Assembly: GCA_964411275.1 (NCBI GenBank)
Contig: CAYPKG010000038.1
Location: 1-18,517 of the forward strand
DNA from: CAYPKG01 sp964411275
Lineage (GTDB): Bacteria > Bacillota > Clostridia > Christensenellales > CAG-138
DNA length: 18,517 nt
Direction: 5' to 3'
Shown here: positions 1-6,681 of the stretch, piece by piece
How positions within the stretch are numbered: position 1 is the first letter of the stretch
Layout of the letters: every line of letters begins with the position of its first letter
Program-made: the position numbers and the translations under genes
The notes under the pieces: generated by a model
What the model was told of the DNA's origin: nothing
What the model saw: the letters and a program-made list of their open reading frames with translations, nothing else
Database searches by the model: none

Positions 1-119
1 CTTGCCGCCTTGCGGCAATTCACCTTGTGCGCGGTGATTTTGACACCTTGCATGGGGCAAGACCGACAGACGATGCAATCGTCCGAGGTCGCAGCTGCAT
101 GGAAAACCCACCGCAGTGA
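1..119 (+). CDS. Possible C-terminal tail of a gene that starts left of the window (partial)
   Basis: Reading frame 3 of the + strand is open from the left edge and ends at a TGA at 117-119, three bases before a strong hairpin terminator that points the same way. That placement is what one expects of the end of a + strand gene. The roughly 38 visible residues include the stretch AIHLVRGDFDTLHGARP, which I do not recognise. Third-position GC is not high, unlike the confident genes here, so the call rests mainly on the stop-terminator geometry. The competing reading is a minus-strand frame open from the ATG at 125-123 to the edge, which carries a C-x2-C-x2-C cluster but has no visible ribosome binding site and starts inside the hairpin. 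Confidence 0.2.
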   Translation, partial: CRLAAIHLVRGDFDTLHGARPTDDAIVRGRSCMENPPQ

Positions 120-121
120 CC

Positions 122-158
122 CCATCGACAAAGCCAAGGCTTTGTCGATGGCCTTTTT
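122..158 (+). terminator. Rho-independent terminator for rightward transcripts
   Basis: A perfect 14-base inverted repeat (122-135 pairing with 138-151, arms CCATCGACAAAGCC and GGCTTTGTCGATGG) has only AA between the arms, so the real loop is probably four bases. It is followed by CC and a TTTTT run at 154-158 on the + strand. The T-tract is on the + side only; leftward transcripts leaving radA would meet the stem but no T-run. It therefore most likely ends a + strand gene left of the window, just before the convergent end of radA, and could still slow transcription from the other side. Confidence 0.75.
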
Positions 159-161
159 GAC

Positions 162-1484
162 TCACAATATTGCCGCCGCCTCCGCCACATTTCTCACGGG
201 GATCAGCTTTGCTCCAGGCACCTTTGGCGGGTTGTCCATCCGGGGCAATATAATGTCGGTAAATCCCAGCCGCACGCATTCCCGAATGCGCTTCTCCATC
301 TGATTGACGGGCCGCACCTCCCCGGTCAGTCCAATTTCGCCTATGGCGGCTGTGGAAGGGGGAAGCGGGGTGTCTCTTATGCAGGAGGCAATGCACAGCG
401 CTACCCCCAAGTCCACCGCCCGCTCGGACAGCTTAAGACCGCCCACCACGTTCACATACACGTCCTTATCGCTTAGTTTGAGCCGCGCCTTTTGCTCCAG
501 CACCGCCAGCAACAAGCTCAGCCGCCCGGCGTCGATGCCCGCGCAGGTGCGCCGGGGCGAGCCAAACGCTGTCAGCGAGAGCAGGGACTGTACCTCCGCC
601 AATATGGGCCGGGTACCTTCCAGCGCGCAGGTCACCGCGCAGCCCGGCAGGTGCGCGCCGCTTAAAAACAGCCTGGAGGGATCCTGCACCTGGCGCATGC
701 CGGTGTCGCACATCTCAAACACGCCGATTTCGTTTGTGGAGCCAAACCGGTTTTTTACCGCCCGAAGCAGCCGCAAATCCGCGTGCCGGTCCCCCTCGAA
801 ATACAGCACCGTATCCACCATATGCTCCAACATTCTGGGCCCGGCGATTGCCCCGTCCTTCGTGACATGGCCCACGATCAGTGTTACCGCGCCGGTGCGC
901 TTGGAAAGCCTTGTAAGCGTCCCGGTGGCTTCGCGCACCTGGCTGACGCTGCCCGCAGCACCCGGCAGATCCATACAGCACATGGTCTGGATGCTGTCGA
1001 TGATGATACATTCGCTTTTCGTGCGCAGGGCCTCCGCCTCAATGGCGGCAAGGTCGGTCTCCGCCATCAGCAGCATGTCCCCGCGGATATTCAAACGGTC
1101 AGCCCTTAGCTTAATCTGGCTTGCGCTTTCCTCGCCGGTGACATATAGGGTTTTTAATTTTTTTGAAATGGTATCAGCCGCCTGCATGAGCAGCGTGGAT
1201 TTGCCGATCCCGGGGTCGCCGCCCAGCAGCACCGCCATGCCGGGGGCCAAGCCGCCGCCCAGCACCCGGTCCAGCTCGCTCATGCCGGTAACCGTGCGCC
1301 TCACGCTTTGGGCCGAAACGGCATGCAATGGCTGGGCGTGGGTGGCCGCGGCGCTATGCCGCACCTTGACGGCGGTTGTCTCCACCAGCGTGTTCCAACT
1401 GCCGCAGGTGGGGCATTTTCCCATCCATTTGCCGCATTCATAGCCGCATTCTCCGCAGACAAACAGGGTTTTTTCCTTGGACAT
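162..1484 (-). CDS. radA: DNA repair protein RadA (RecA-like branch-migration ATPase)
   Basis: RadA is a cytoplasmic RecA-related ATPase that helps process recombination intermediates by driving branch migration. At 440 residues it is a normal length. It starts with the four-cysteine zinc finger (C10-x2-C13 and C24-x2-C27). The RecA core follows, with Walker A GDPGIGKST at 89-97, a Walker B-like strand IIIDSIQT at 160-167, and the RadA hallmark KNRFG at 244-248. The C-terminal third is the Lon-protease-like domain (DVYVNVVGG near 341-349, GEIGLTGEVR near 382-391). The ATG at 1484 is preceded by GGAGG (1496-1492) with a seven-base spacer, and the zinc finger begins at once, so the start is firm. 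It lies 23 bases after the stop of the 404-residue membrane protein gene, so the two are probably co-transcribed. In many Firmicutes disA follows radA; here the minus strand after radA shows no disA start within the window. Confidence 0.97.
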   Translation of the reverse strand: MSKEKTLFVCGECGYECGKWMGKCPTCGSWNTLVETTAVKVRHSAAATHAQPLHAVSAQSVRRTVTGMSELDRVLGGGLAPGMAVLLGGDPGIGKSTLLMQAADTISKKLKTLYVTGEESASQIKLRADRLNIRGDMLLMAETDLAAIEAEALRTKSECIIIDSIQTMCCMDLPGAAGSVSQVREATGTLTRLSKRTGAVTLIVGHVTKDGAIAGPRMLEHMVDTVLYFEGDRHADLRLLRAVKNRFGSTNEIGVFEMCDTGMRQVQDPSRLFLSGAHLPGCAVTCALEGTRPILAEVQSLLSLTAFGSPRRTCAGIDAGRLSLLLAVLEQKARLKLSDKDVYVNVVGGLKLSERAVDLGVALCIASCIRDTPLPPSTAAIGEIGLTGEVRPVNQMEKRIRECVRLGFTDIILPRMDNPPKVPGAKLIPVRNVAEAAAIL

Positions 1485-1507
1485 TTCACTTCCTCCGATG
1501 GCTTAGG

Positions 1508-2722
1508 CTAAACAATCCGCGCGTATTTCATGATGTCTCTTCCGTATGTGGTAACGTCCATCCAGATGATTACGTCCCCGCATACGTCCACCAGCTGCGC
1601 CAGCTCCCGGCTGGTGTCCGGCGTGATCTGATGGGTTTTGCCGTTGCCAAAGAAATAGACGTAGATGGCTTCATCTATGGAATAGGCCGCGAACGTGTCG
1701 CCGATGCCGAAATCGATTATGTTTTCCGCGATGCGCTTGGCTGCCCCGCCGCTTTCGCTCAGGTACAGCGCGTTTCCCTCGCCATGAAGCCCGTCTCTCC
1801 AAATCCACTGCTTGCCGTTTGTGAGGGGATCGTGGACATATGTTCCGGGGGTGTAGACGCTGGATTTCCCCGTAGAGAGGGAGACGTAATAGATGCCGCT
1901 GGTTTCCGCACCCTCCGCCGTAATGAAGTTGGGATCGTCGCTGGCGTACAGCAGCTGCCCGTTTTTCATGGAGGGCATGGACATGCCATAGGGCGTGTTG
2001 TTAAATGTCTGCACCGCCACGGACTCCAGCGTGTTGAGGTCGCAGACAAACAGCTTGTCCATGCGGCTGCCCGTGCGCTCTGTCCAGGCCAGACGGTCAC
2101 CGTCCAGCACCAGCCTGGGTTGTCCGGTGTACACGGTTTTAACCTCTTTTATTGTGCCGTCCGCCCGGTGATACGCCCGGATGACGCCGCCGCCGCCCGC
2201 GCTTGTTTTTGCGTCCAGATAGACGATCCAGTTTTCATTGATGACAGGATATACATATTGATTGTTGGTCAGCGTCAGGTTCAGGCGCTCCTGCTCCCCG
2301 GTTTCCATGTTCAGGAGGAACAGCGCGTCCATCACCACGTTGTTTTCAACGGAATGCCCCCCCGCAAACAGCAGATCGTCGCCATATGCACAGGGCTCAG
2401 CAAACCAGGCATATTCCGACGAGCCTGCGGCGCTGTCCAGTACAACCTCGCGCTGCAGCTCCATCGGGTCCAAAACCGTGGCCGGGTGGGGCGTTGGCGT
2501 GGGTTTTATGGTGGGGGCTGGGGTGGGCGTCGGCACCCAGGGGAAGTTTACCTCCATGCCGATCAGCGGAAGCAGCTTTGGAACCGCGACAAATATCAAC
2601 AGCGCAATGACCCCCAGTATGCCAAGAACTGTGGCGGTTAATGCCAGAATAGGGCCTGCGTTCGTTGCTTTAAGCTTGCTGCGCCGCCGCTTGGGCCGGG
2701 CGCGCCGGTATCGTTTGTGCAT
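1508..2722 (-). CDS. Membrane-anchored protein with a probable beta-propeller-like extracellular domain, function unknown
   Basis: I do not recognise a named family. The 404-residue product has a strongly basic N-terminus (about 9 Arg/Lys in the first 18 residues) and one hydrophobic segment at about 24-47. A Pro/Thr-rich linker follows at about 64-80 (TPTPAPTIKPTPTPHP), then a soluble domain of about 310 residues. The positive-inside rule predicts the large domain is outside the cell, tethered by a flexible linker. The domain has recurring short strands with Trp/Tyr and Gly-Asp turns, such as DGDRLAWTE, GKQWIWRDG and DVIIWMDV. Such repeats resemble TolB/WD-type propellers, but this is inference from pattern only. 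The ATG at 2722 has GAGGA at 2736-2732 with a nine-base spacer. A good promoter lies upstream, and radA follows 23 bases downstream. A link to RadA function is not evident; sharing a transcript may be incidental. Confidence 0.88.
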   Translation of the reverse strand: MHKRYRRARPKRRRSKLKATNAGPILALTATVLGILGVIALLIFVAVPKLLPLIGMEVNFPWVPTPTPAPTIKPTPTPHPATVLDPMELQREVVLDSAAGSSEYAWFAEPCAYGDDLLFAGGHSVENNVVMDALFLLNMETGEQERLNLTLTNNQYVYPVINENWIVYLDAKTSAGGGGVIRAYHRADGTIKEVKTVYTGQPRLVLDGDRLAWTERTGSRMDKLFVCDLNTLESVAVQTFNNTPYGMSMPSMKNGQLLYASDDPNFITAEGAETSGIYYVSLSTGKSSVYTPGTYVHDPLTNGKQWIWRDGLHGEGNALYLSESGGAAKRIAENIIDFGIGDTFAAYSIDEAIYVYFFGNGKTHQITPDTSRELAQLVDVCGDVIIWMDVTTYGRDIMKYARIV

Positions 2723-2751
2723 GCGCTTTTATCCTCACATTGCGAAGATGC

Positions 2752-2775
2752 GGCCCAATCCCAAGGGGATAGGCC
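2752..2775 (-). other. Imperfect hairpin in the predicted leader of the membrane protein/radA transcript
   Basis: GGCC (2752-2755) can pair with GGCC (2772-2775), and ATCCC (2758-2762) with GGGAT (2766-2770), with a two-base bulge on one side and one base on the other. It sits between the predicted transcription start near 2780 and the ribosome binding site at 2736-2732. There is no T-tract on either side. It might be a leader stem that affects mRNA stability, or simple chance. Confidence 0.25.
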
Positions 2776-2786
2776 TGTTCTTTATC

Positions 2787-2815
2787 AGTATATCATAAGC
2801 CCAAAGCTCTGGCAA
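2787..2815 (-). promoter_or_regulatory. Sigma-A-like promoter driving the membrane protein and radA leftward
   Basis: Read on the minus strand, TTGCCA (2815-2810) and TATACT (2792-2787) are separated by exactly 17 bases. Each hexamer matches the vegetative consensus at five of six positions. The implied start near 2780 gives a leader of about 58 bases before the ATG at 2722. No competing element of similar quality was seen on this strand in the region. Confidence 0.5.
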
Positions 2816-2857
2816 AGTAAATGCGCGTGTTCAAGGCGGGAATGCGGTTTGTGTCGA

Positions 2858-2876
2858 ACCGGAAAGAATATCCGGT
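2858..2876. repeat. Inverted repeat ACCGGA-N7-TCCGGT in the divergent region
   Basis: The two perfect 6-base arms are at 2858-2863 and 2871-2876, with AAGAATA between them. The site lies between the two predicted divergent promoters. It partly overlaps a TATAAT at 2876-2881 that lacks a good -35 partner. The size and spacing would suit a dimeric DNA-binding regulator, but no regulator is known from the window. Confidence 0.3.
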
Positions 2877-2894
2877 ATAATTTTATTGTTTATA

Positions 2895-2923
2895 TTGCAT
2901 TTGATCGAATTATATTGTACAAT
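2895..2923 (+). promoter_or_regulatory. Probable sigma-A-type promoter of the purine operon
   Basis: TTGCAT (2895-2900) and TACAAT (2918-2923) are 17 bases apart. The -10 matches five of six consensus positions; the -35 matches only three, typical of a promoter under control. The -10 is embedded in a perfect 10-base palindrome ATTGTACAAT (2914-2923). The expected start near 2930 leaves a leader of about 50 bases before purE, too short for a purine riboswitch. The surrounding 2880-2960 is clearly AT-rich compared with the genes. Confidence 0.4.
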
Positions 2924-2951
2924 CCTCTTATAAATTGCTTTGAATGTTCGG
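2906..2951. promoter_or_regulatory. Candidate purine-repressor (PurBox-like) operator pair
   Basis: A CGAA core sits at 2906-2909 between the -35 and -10, and a TTCG core at 2947-2950 lies just after the predicted start. The second reads CCGAACATTC on the minus strand (2951-2942), close to the Bacillus PurBox core CGAACATT. The first box continues CGAATTATA, a poorer match. The two are inverted, as in Bacillus, but about one helical turn further apart than the 16-17 bases known there. No purR gene is in the window, so this is tentative. Confidence 0.22.
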
Positions 2952-2980
2952 ATTATTACGACAAAACATGGGAGGGCTTC

Positions 2981-3478
2981 ATGAAAAAGGTCGGAATTGT
3001 GATGGGGAGCGACAGCGATCTAGCGGTGCTGGAGCCGGGGATTACATTGCTGCGGGAGTTGAACATTCCGTTTGTCGTGCGGGTGTTGTCTGCGCACCGC
3101 ACACCGGAGGCGGCGGCAGAATTCGCCAACAGCGCCCGGGAGGAGGGCTTTGGCGTGATCATCGCGGCGGCGGGCAAGGCGGCGCACCTGGCTGGGGCCA
3201 TGGCTGCGGGAACCACCCTGCCGGTGATCGGCATCCCGGTGAAATCCTCAACGCTGGACGGGCTTGACGCGCTGCTGTCCACGGTGCAGATGCCCTCGGG
3301 CATGCCTGTGGCCACGGTCGCCATCGACGGCGCGTATAACGCCGCGCTGCTTGCCGCGGAGATACTGGCAGTTTCCGACCAGGGCTTACAGGATAAAATC
3401 TCCGCCCTGCGGGACGCCCAGGCAAAAAAAGTCTTGGGAAAAGATCAGGAATTGCAAAAGCAATTCAGCAATATTTAA
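2981..3478 (+). CDS. purE: N5-carboxyaminoimidazole ribonucleotide mutase (PurE, class I-like)
   Basis: PurE makes CAIR in the sixth step of purine synthesis. The class I enzyme rearranges N5-CAIR produced by PurK. I start the 165-residue protein at the ATG at 2981, where the PurE family begins (MKKVGIVMGSDSD) and which has GGAGGG at 2971-2976 four bases upstream; the frame is open further upstream but that part is AT-rich non-coding sequence. Visible motifs are GSDSD (9-13), the catalytic SAHRTP (37-42, His39) and the loop AAAGKAAHLAG (62-72). The segment LLSTVQMPSGMPVATVAI (98-115) is typical of class I. It is the first gene of the operon, 20 bases before purC. No purK is present in this cluster, which leaves open how N5-CAIR is supplied, or whether this enzyme uses AIR and CO2. 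Confidence 0.95.
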   Translation: MKKVGIVMGSDSDLAVLEPGITLLRELNIPFVVRVLSAHRTPEAAAEFANSAREEGFGVIIAAAGKAAHLAGAMAAGTTLPVIGIPVKSSTLDGLDALLSTVQMPSGMPVATVAIDGAYNAALLAAEILAVSDQGLQDKISALRDAQAKKVLGKDQELQKQFSNI

Positions 3479-3498
3479 AATTTCAGGAGGACGGTATC

Positions 3499-4227
3499 AT
3501 GGAAAAGGCAGCGCTCCTCTACGAGGGCAAAGCGAAAAAGGTATACGCCACCGGCGATCCGGATTATTGCATCGTGGATTACAAGGACGACGCCACCGCC
3601 TTTAACGGCCTCAAAAAAGGCATTATTCCGGGCAAAGGCGAAATCAACAACCGGGTGACGAACCATCTCATGAAAATGCTGATGGATAAGGGCATCCCCA
3701 CCCATTTTGTGCAAGAGCTGTCTCCTACACAAACGTTGGTCAAAAAAGTGAATATCGTGCCTTTAGAGGTGATCGTGCGAAACATCGCCGCAGGTTCCCT
3801 CGCAAAGCGGCTTGGCCTTGCGGAGGGTACGAAGCTCAACTCCACGGTGCTGGAGTTTTCCTATAAGGACGACGCGCTGGGCGACCCCATGGTCAACGAC
3901 TATCACATCGCGGCCATGGGCCTTGCCACAAAGGAAGAGGTGGCTTCCATCACCAGCTATGCCCTGAATATCAACGCCATCTTAGGCGAGTATTTGAAGG
4001 ATCTCAACATTCAGCTCATCGATTTCAAGCTGGAGTTTGGCAAGACGGCGGATGGCGAACTGGTGCTTGCTGACGAAATCTCCCCGGACACCTGCCGGTT
4101 CTGGGATAGCGTGACAAACGAAAAGCTGGACAAGGACCGGTTCCGCAGGGACCTTGGAAACGTAGAAGGCGGGTATCAAGAGATTATGAACAGGCTCAGT
4201 GAGGGAGTGTATGGACAAAATCCATGA
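3499..4227 (+). CDS. purC: SAICAR synthetase (phosphoribosylaminoimidazole-succinocarboxamide synthase)
   Basis: PurC joins aspartate to CAIR using ATP to give SAICAR, the product PurB then cleaves. The protein has 242 residues, a normal bacterial length. It opens with the nucleotide-binding YEGKAKKVY (8-16). It then shows PGKGEINNRVTNHLM (44-58), the EVIVRNIAAGSLAKRLG block (90-106), LIDFKLEFG (173-181) and LADEISPDTCRFWD (190-203), all hallmarks of the family. The ATG at 3499 has AGGAGGA at 3484-3490. Its 3' end overlaps purF by 17 bases, so ribosomes finishing purC probably help start purF. purB, needed for the next step, is not in this window. Confidence 0.97.
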   Translation: MEKAALLYEGKAKKVYATGDPDYCIVDYKDDATAFNGLKKGIIPGKGEINNRVTNHLMKMLMDKGIPTHFVQELSPTQTLVKKVNIVPLEVIVRNIAAGSLAKRLGLAEGTKLNSTVLEFSYKDDALGDPMVNDYHIAAMGLATKEEVASITSYALNINAILGEYLKDLNIQLIDFKLEFGKTADGELVLADEISPDTCRFWDSVTNEKLDKDRFRRDLGNVEGGYQEIMNRLSEGVYGQNP

Positions 4228-5653
4228 GGAATGCGGCGTGTTCGGTGTATACGCGGATCAAACCCGCAACGCCGTCGCCGCATGCTATTACGGCCTGTTC
4301 GCGCTGCAGCACAGGGGACAGGAAAGCTGCGGCATCGTGGCCAACGATGACGGGGTGTTTTCCGCCTATAAGGACAAGGGGATTGTCAACGATGTATTCA
4401 CCCCAGAGCGGCTTGCGGCCCTGGGCCCATGCACAACCGCCATGGGGCATGTGCGCTATTCCACCGCTGACGGCCAGTCCCGGGAAAACGCCCAGCCCCT
4501 AGTAATCAATCACGTGAAAGGCTCTATGGCGCTGGCCCACAACGGGAGCTTGACAAACGCGTTTCTGCTTCGCCAGGAACTGGAGCTTCGCGGCTCCATA
4601 TTCCATACCACCAGCGACACGGAGGTCATCGCCTATTGCATCACCCAGGAGCGGCTCACATCCCCCTCCATCGAAATGGCGGTGCAGCGGGCCATGGCGA
4701 GGCTGCAAGGCGCATATTCTCTCATCATCATGTCCCCCAGCAAGCTGATTGCCGCCCGGGATCCCCGGGGCTTTCGGCCCTTGTGCATCGGCACCCGGGA
4801 CGGCGCGTATGTGTTCGCCTCAGAAAGCTGCGCGCTGGACAGCGTGGGCGCTGTATTCTTGCGGGATGTGCGGCCAGGCGAGGTGGTGGTGGCGGACAAA
4901 AATGGCCTCCGCTCCCTTTACAACCATTGCCAGGAATGCGGCCGCAGCCTTTGCGTATTTGAATTTATCTATTTCGCCCGGCCGGACAGCGTCATCGACG
5001 GGGCCAGCGTCCACATTGCCCGGCAGCGGGCGGGGGCGTTTCTGGCGAAAACATATCCCGTTGAGGCGGACGTGGTAATCGGCGTGCCGGACAGCGGCCT
5101 GGACGCAGCCATCGGCTACGCGAAGGAAGCGAACATCCCCTACGACATCGGCTTCATCAAAAACAAATACATCGGCCGGACGTTTATCCAGCCCGATGAG
5201 GCACAGCGCAGCGACAGCGTGCGCATCAAGCTCAACGCCGTGGCTTCCGCCGTCAAGGGCAAGCGGGTGGTGATGGTGGACGACAGCATCATTCGGGGCA
5301 CCACCTGCGCCCGGATCGTGAGGCTGTTGCGGGAGTCTGGCGCGAAAGAGGTGCATATGCGGGTGTCCTCGCCGCCGTTTTTGTTTCCCTGCTATTTCGG
5401 CACGGACATCGACTCTCGGGAAAAGCTCATCGCCAACAACCATTCTGTGGAGGAGATCGCGGATATGATCGGCGTGGACAGCCTGGGATACCTTAGGGTG
5501 GAGCACCTGCCGCATCTTGCCGACAACAGCCAGACGGGCTTTTGCGACGCCTGTTTTACGGGGAATTACCCCGTCACGCCGCCGATGGAAATCCGCAAGC
5601 GGCGCTTTGAAATGAAAATTCACCAGCAGTCCGAGGAGGTAGAGGAGGCATGA
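4211..5653 (+). CDS. purF: Amidophosphoribosyltransferase (PurF), Fe-S type with a short propeptide
   Basis: PurF performs the first committed step, turning PRPP and glutamine into phosphoribosylamine. I choose the ATG at 4211 (480 residues) over the in-frame GTG at 4199 because GAGGG at 4201-4205 sits five bases upstream of it. The first seven residues MDKIHEE look like a removable propeptide; cleavage would expose Cys8 (CGVFG) as the N-terminal catalytic nucleophile. Glutaminase motifs HVRYSTADGQS (80-90) and HNGSLTN (110-116) follow. Four cysteines expected to hold a [4Fe-4S] cluster are in place: C248, C394, C445 and C448. The PRPP-binding motif VVMVDDSIIRGTT is at 353-365. This is the Bacillus-type oxygen-sensitive form, with likely feedback control by nucleotides. 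It overlaps purC by 17 bases and purM by 4 bases (ATGA). Confidence 0.97.
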   Translation: MDKIHEECGVFGVYADQTRNAVAACYYGLFALQHRGQESCGIVANDDGVFSAYKDKGIVNDVFTPERLAALGPCTTAMGHVRYSTADGQSRENAQPLVINHVKGSMALAHNGSLTNAFLLRQELELRGSIFHTTSDTEVIAYCITQERLTSPSIEMAVQRAMARLQGAYSLIIMSPSKLIAARDPRGFRPLCIGTRDGAYVFASESCALDSVGAVFLRDVRPGEVVVADKNGLRSLYNHCQECGRSLCVFEFIYFARPDSVIDGASVHIARQRAGAFLAKTYPVEADVVIGVPDSGLDAAIGYAKEANIPYDIGFIKNKYIGRTFIQPDEAQRSDSVRIKLNAVASAVKGKRVVMVDDSIIRGTTCARIVRLLRESGAKEVHMRVSSPPFLFPCYFGTDIDSREKLIANNHSVEEIADMIGVDSLGYLRVEHLPHLADNSQTGFCDACFTGNYPVTPPMEIRKRRFEMKIHQQSEEVEEA

Positions 5654-6681
5654 AAAGCTTTGGCGACAGCTACCGGGAGGCCGGGGTGGACATCACCGCC
5701 GGATACCGGGCGGTTGAACTGATGAAAGGGCATGTGGCCCGCACGGCCACCGGCGGCGTATTGAGCGGCGTGGGCGGGTTTGGCGGGCTGTTTTTGCCGG
5801 ATTTTTCCGGCATGAAGGAGCCGGTGCTGGTTTCCGGCACCGACGGCGTTGGCACGAAGCTGAAGCTGGCGTTTTTGCTGGACAGGCATGACACCGTGGG
5901 GGTGGATTGCGTGGCCATGTGCGTCAACGACATCGTCTGCTGCGGCGCGAAACCGCTGTTTTTCCTGGACTATGTGGCGGTGGGCAAAAACGTGCCGGAG
6001 CGGGTGGCGGACATCGTCAAGGGCGTGGCGGACGGCTGCGTAATGGCCGGAACCGCCCTCATCGGCGGGGAAACCGCCGAAATGCCCGGGTTTTATCCCC
6101 CGGACGAGTACGACCTGGCGGGGTTTGCCGTGGGCATTGTGGACCGGGAGAATATCATAGACGGCAGCCGGGTACGCCCTGGGGACGCCATCATCGCGCT
6201 GCCCTCGTCCGGGTTTCATTCCAATGGTTATTCCCTGGTGCGCCGGGTGTTCGACGTGGAAAACGCGGACCTTTCTGTATATGAAGAAACCCTCGGCATG
6301 ACGCTGGGGGAGGCGCTTATTAAGCCCACGAAAATCTACGTAAAATCTGTGCTAACGCTCACCGAGGCAGTGGATGTCAACGGCATCGCCCACATCACCG
6401 GCGGCGGGTTTTATGAAAACATCCCGAGAGCGCTGCCAAAGGGCATGACCGCCTGTATCGACAGGGCTGCGCTCAAAATACCGCCCGTTTTTACGCTACT
6501 TGAGGAGCGGGGTGGGATCGCTGAGGGGGATATGTTCAACACGTTTAACATGGGCGTGGGCATGGCCGTTATCGTTTCCGGCCAACAGGCGGACAGGGCC
6601 ATCGCGGCGCTTCAGCAGGCGGGGGAAGCCGCCTACATCATGGGCCATGTGGAAGCCGGCGGGGACTTGCACATATGCTAA
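5650..6681 (+). CDS. purM: Phosphoribosylformylglycinamidine cyclo-ligase (AIR synthetase)
   Basis: PurM closes the imidazole ring, converting FGAM to AIR with ATP. The 343-residue length is standard. Clear family motifs are GTDGVGTKLK (63-72), the region around VAMCVNDIVCCGAKPLFFLDY (88-108), GGETAEMPGFY (139-149), SSGFHSNGYSL (186-196) and ITGGGFYENIPR in the C-terminal half. The ATG at 5650 overlaps the purF stop as ATGA, with GGAGG at 5634-5638 and GAGGAGG at 5642-5648 in front. Its own end overlaps the purN start by seven bases. The substrate comes from PurL, encoded last in the same operon. Confidence 0.97.
   Translation: MKSFGDSYREAGVDITAGYRAVELMKGHVARTATGGVLSGVGGFGGLFLPDFSGMKEPVLVSGTDGVGTKLKLAFLLDRHDTVGVDCVAMCVNDIVCCGAKPLFFLDYVAVGKNVPERVADIVKGVADGCVMAGTALIGGETAEMPGFYPPDEYDLAGFAVGIVDRENIIDGSRVRPGDAIIALPSSGFHSNGYSLVRRVFDVENADLSVYEETLGMTLGEALIKPTKIYVKSVLTLTEAVDVNGIAHITGGGFYENIPRALPKGMTACIDRAALKIPPVFTLLEERGGIAEGDMFNTFNMGVGMAVIVSGQQADRAIAALQQAGEAAYIMGHVEAGGDLHIC

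Noticed and set aside
304..1443. A 379-codon + strand open frame antisense to radA
   Set aside because: radA is certain by its motifs; the antisense translation is Ser/Ala/Pro-rich low-complexity sequence without family features.
1376..2641. A 421-codon + strand open frame antisense to the membrane protein gene
   Set aside because: It overlaps a gene with clear architecture, promoter and ribosome binding site, has no recognisable domain, and long antisense frames are expected in GC-rich DNA.
2924..2980. A purine (guanine) riboswitch before purE
   Set aside because: The leader from the predicted start is only about 50 bases, and the conserved aptamer core and loop sequences are absent.
4820..5623. 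A 267-codon minus-strand frame inside purF
   Set aside because: A His/Arg-rich shadow of a fully conserved PurF.
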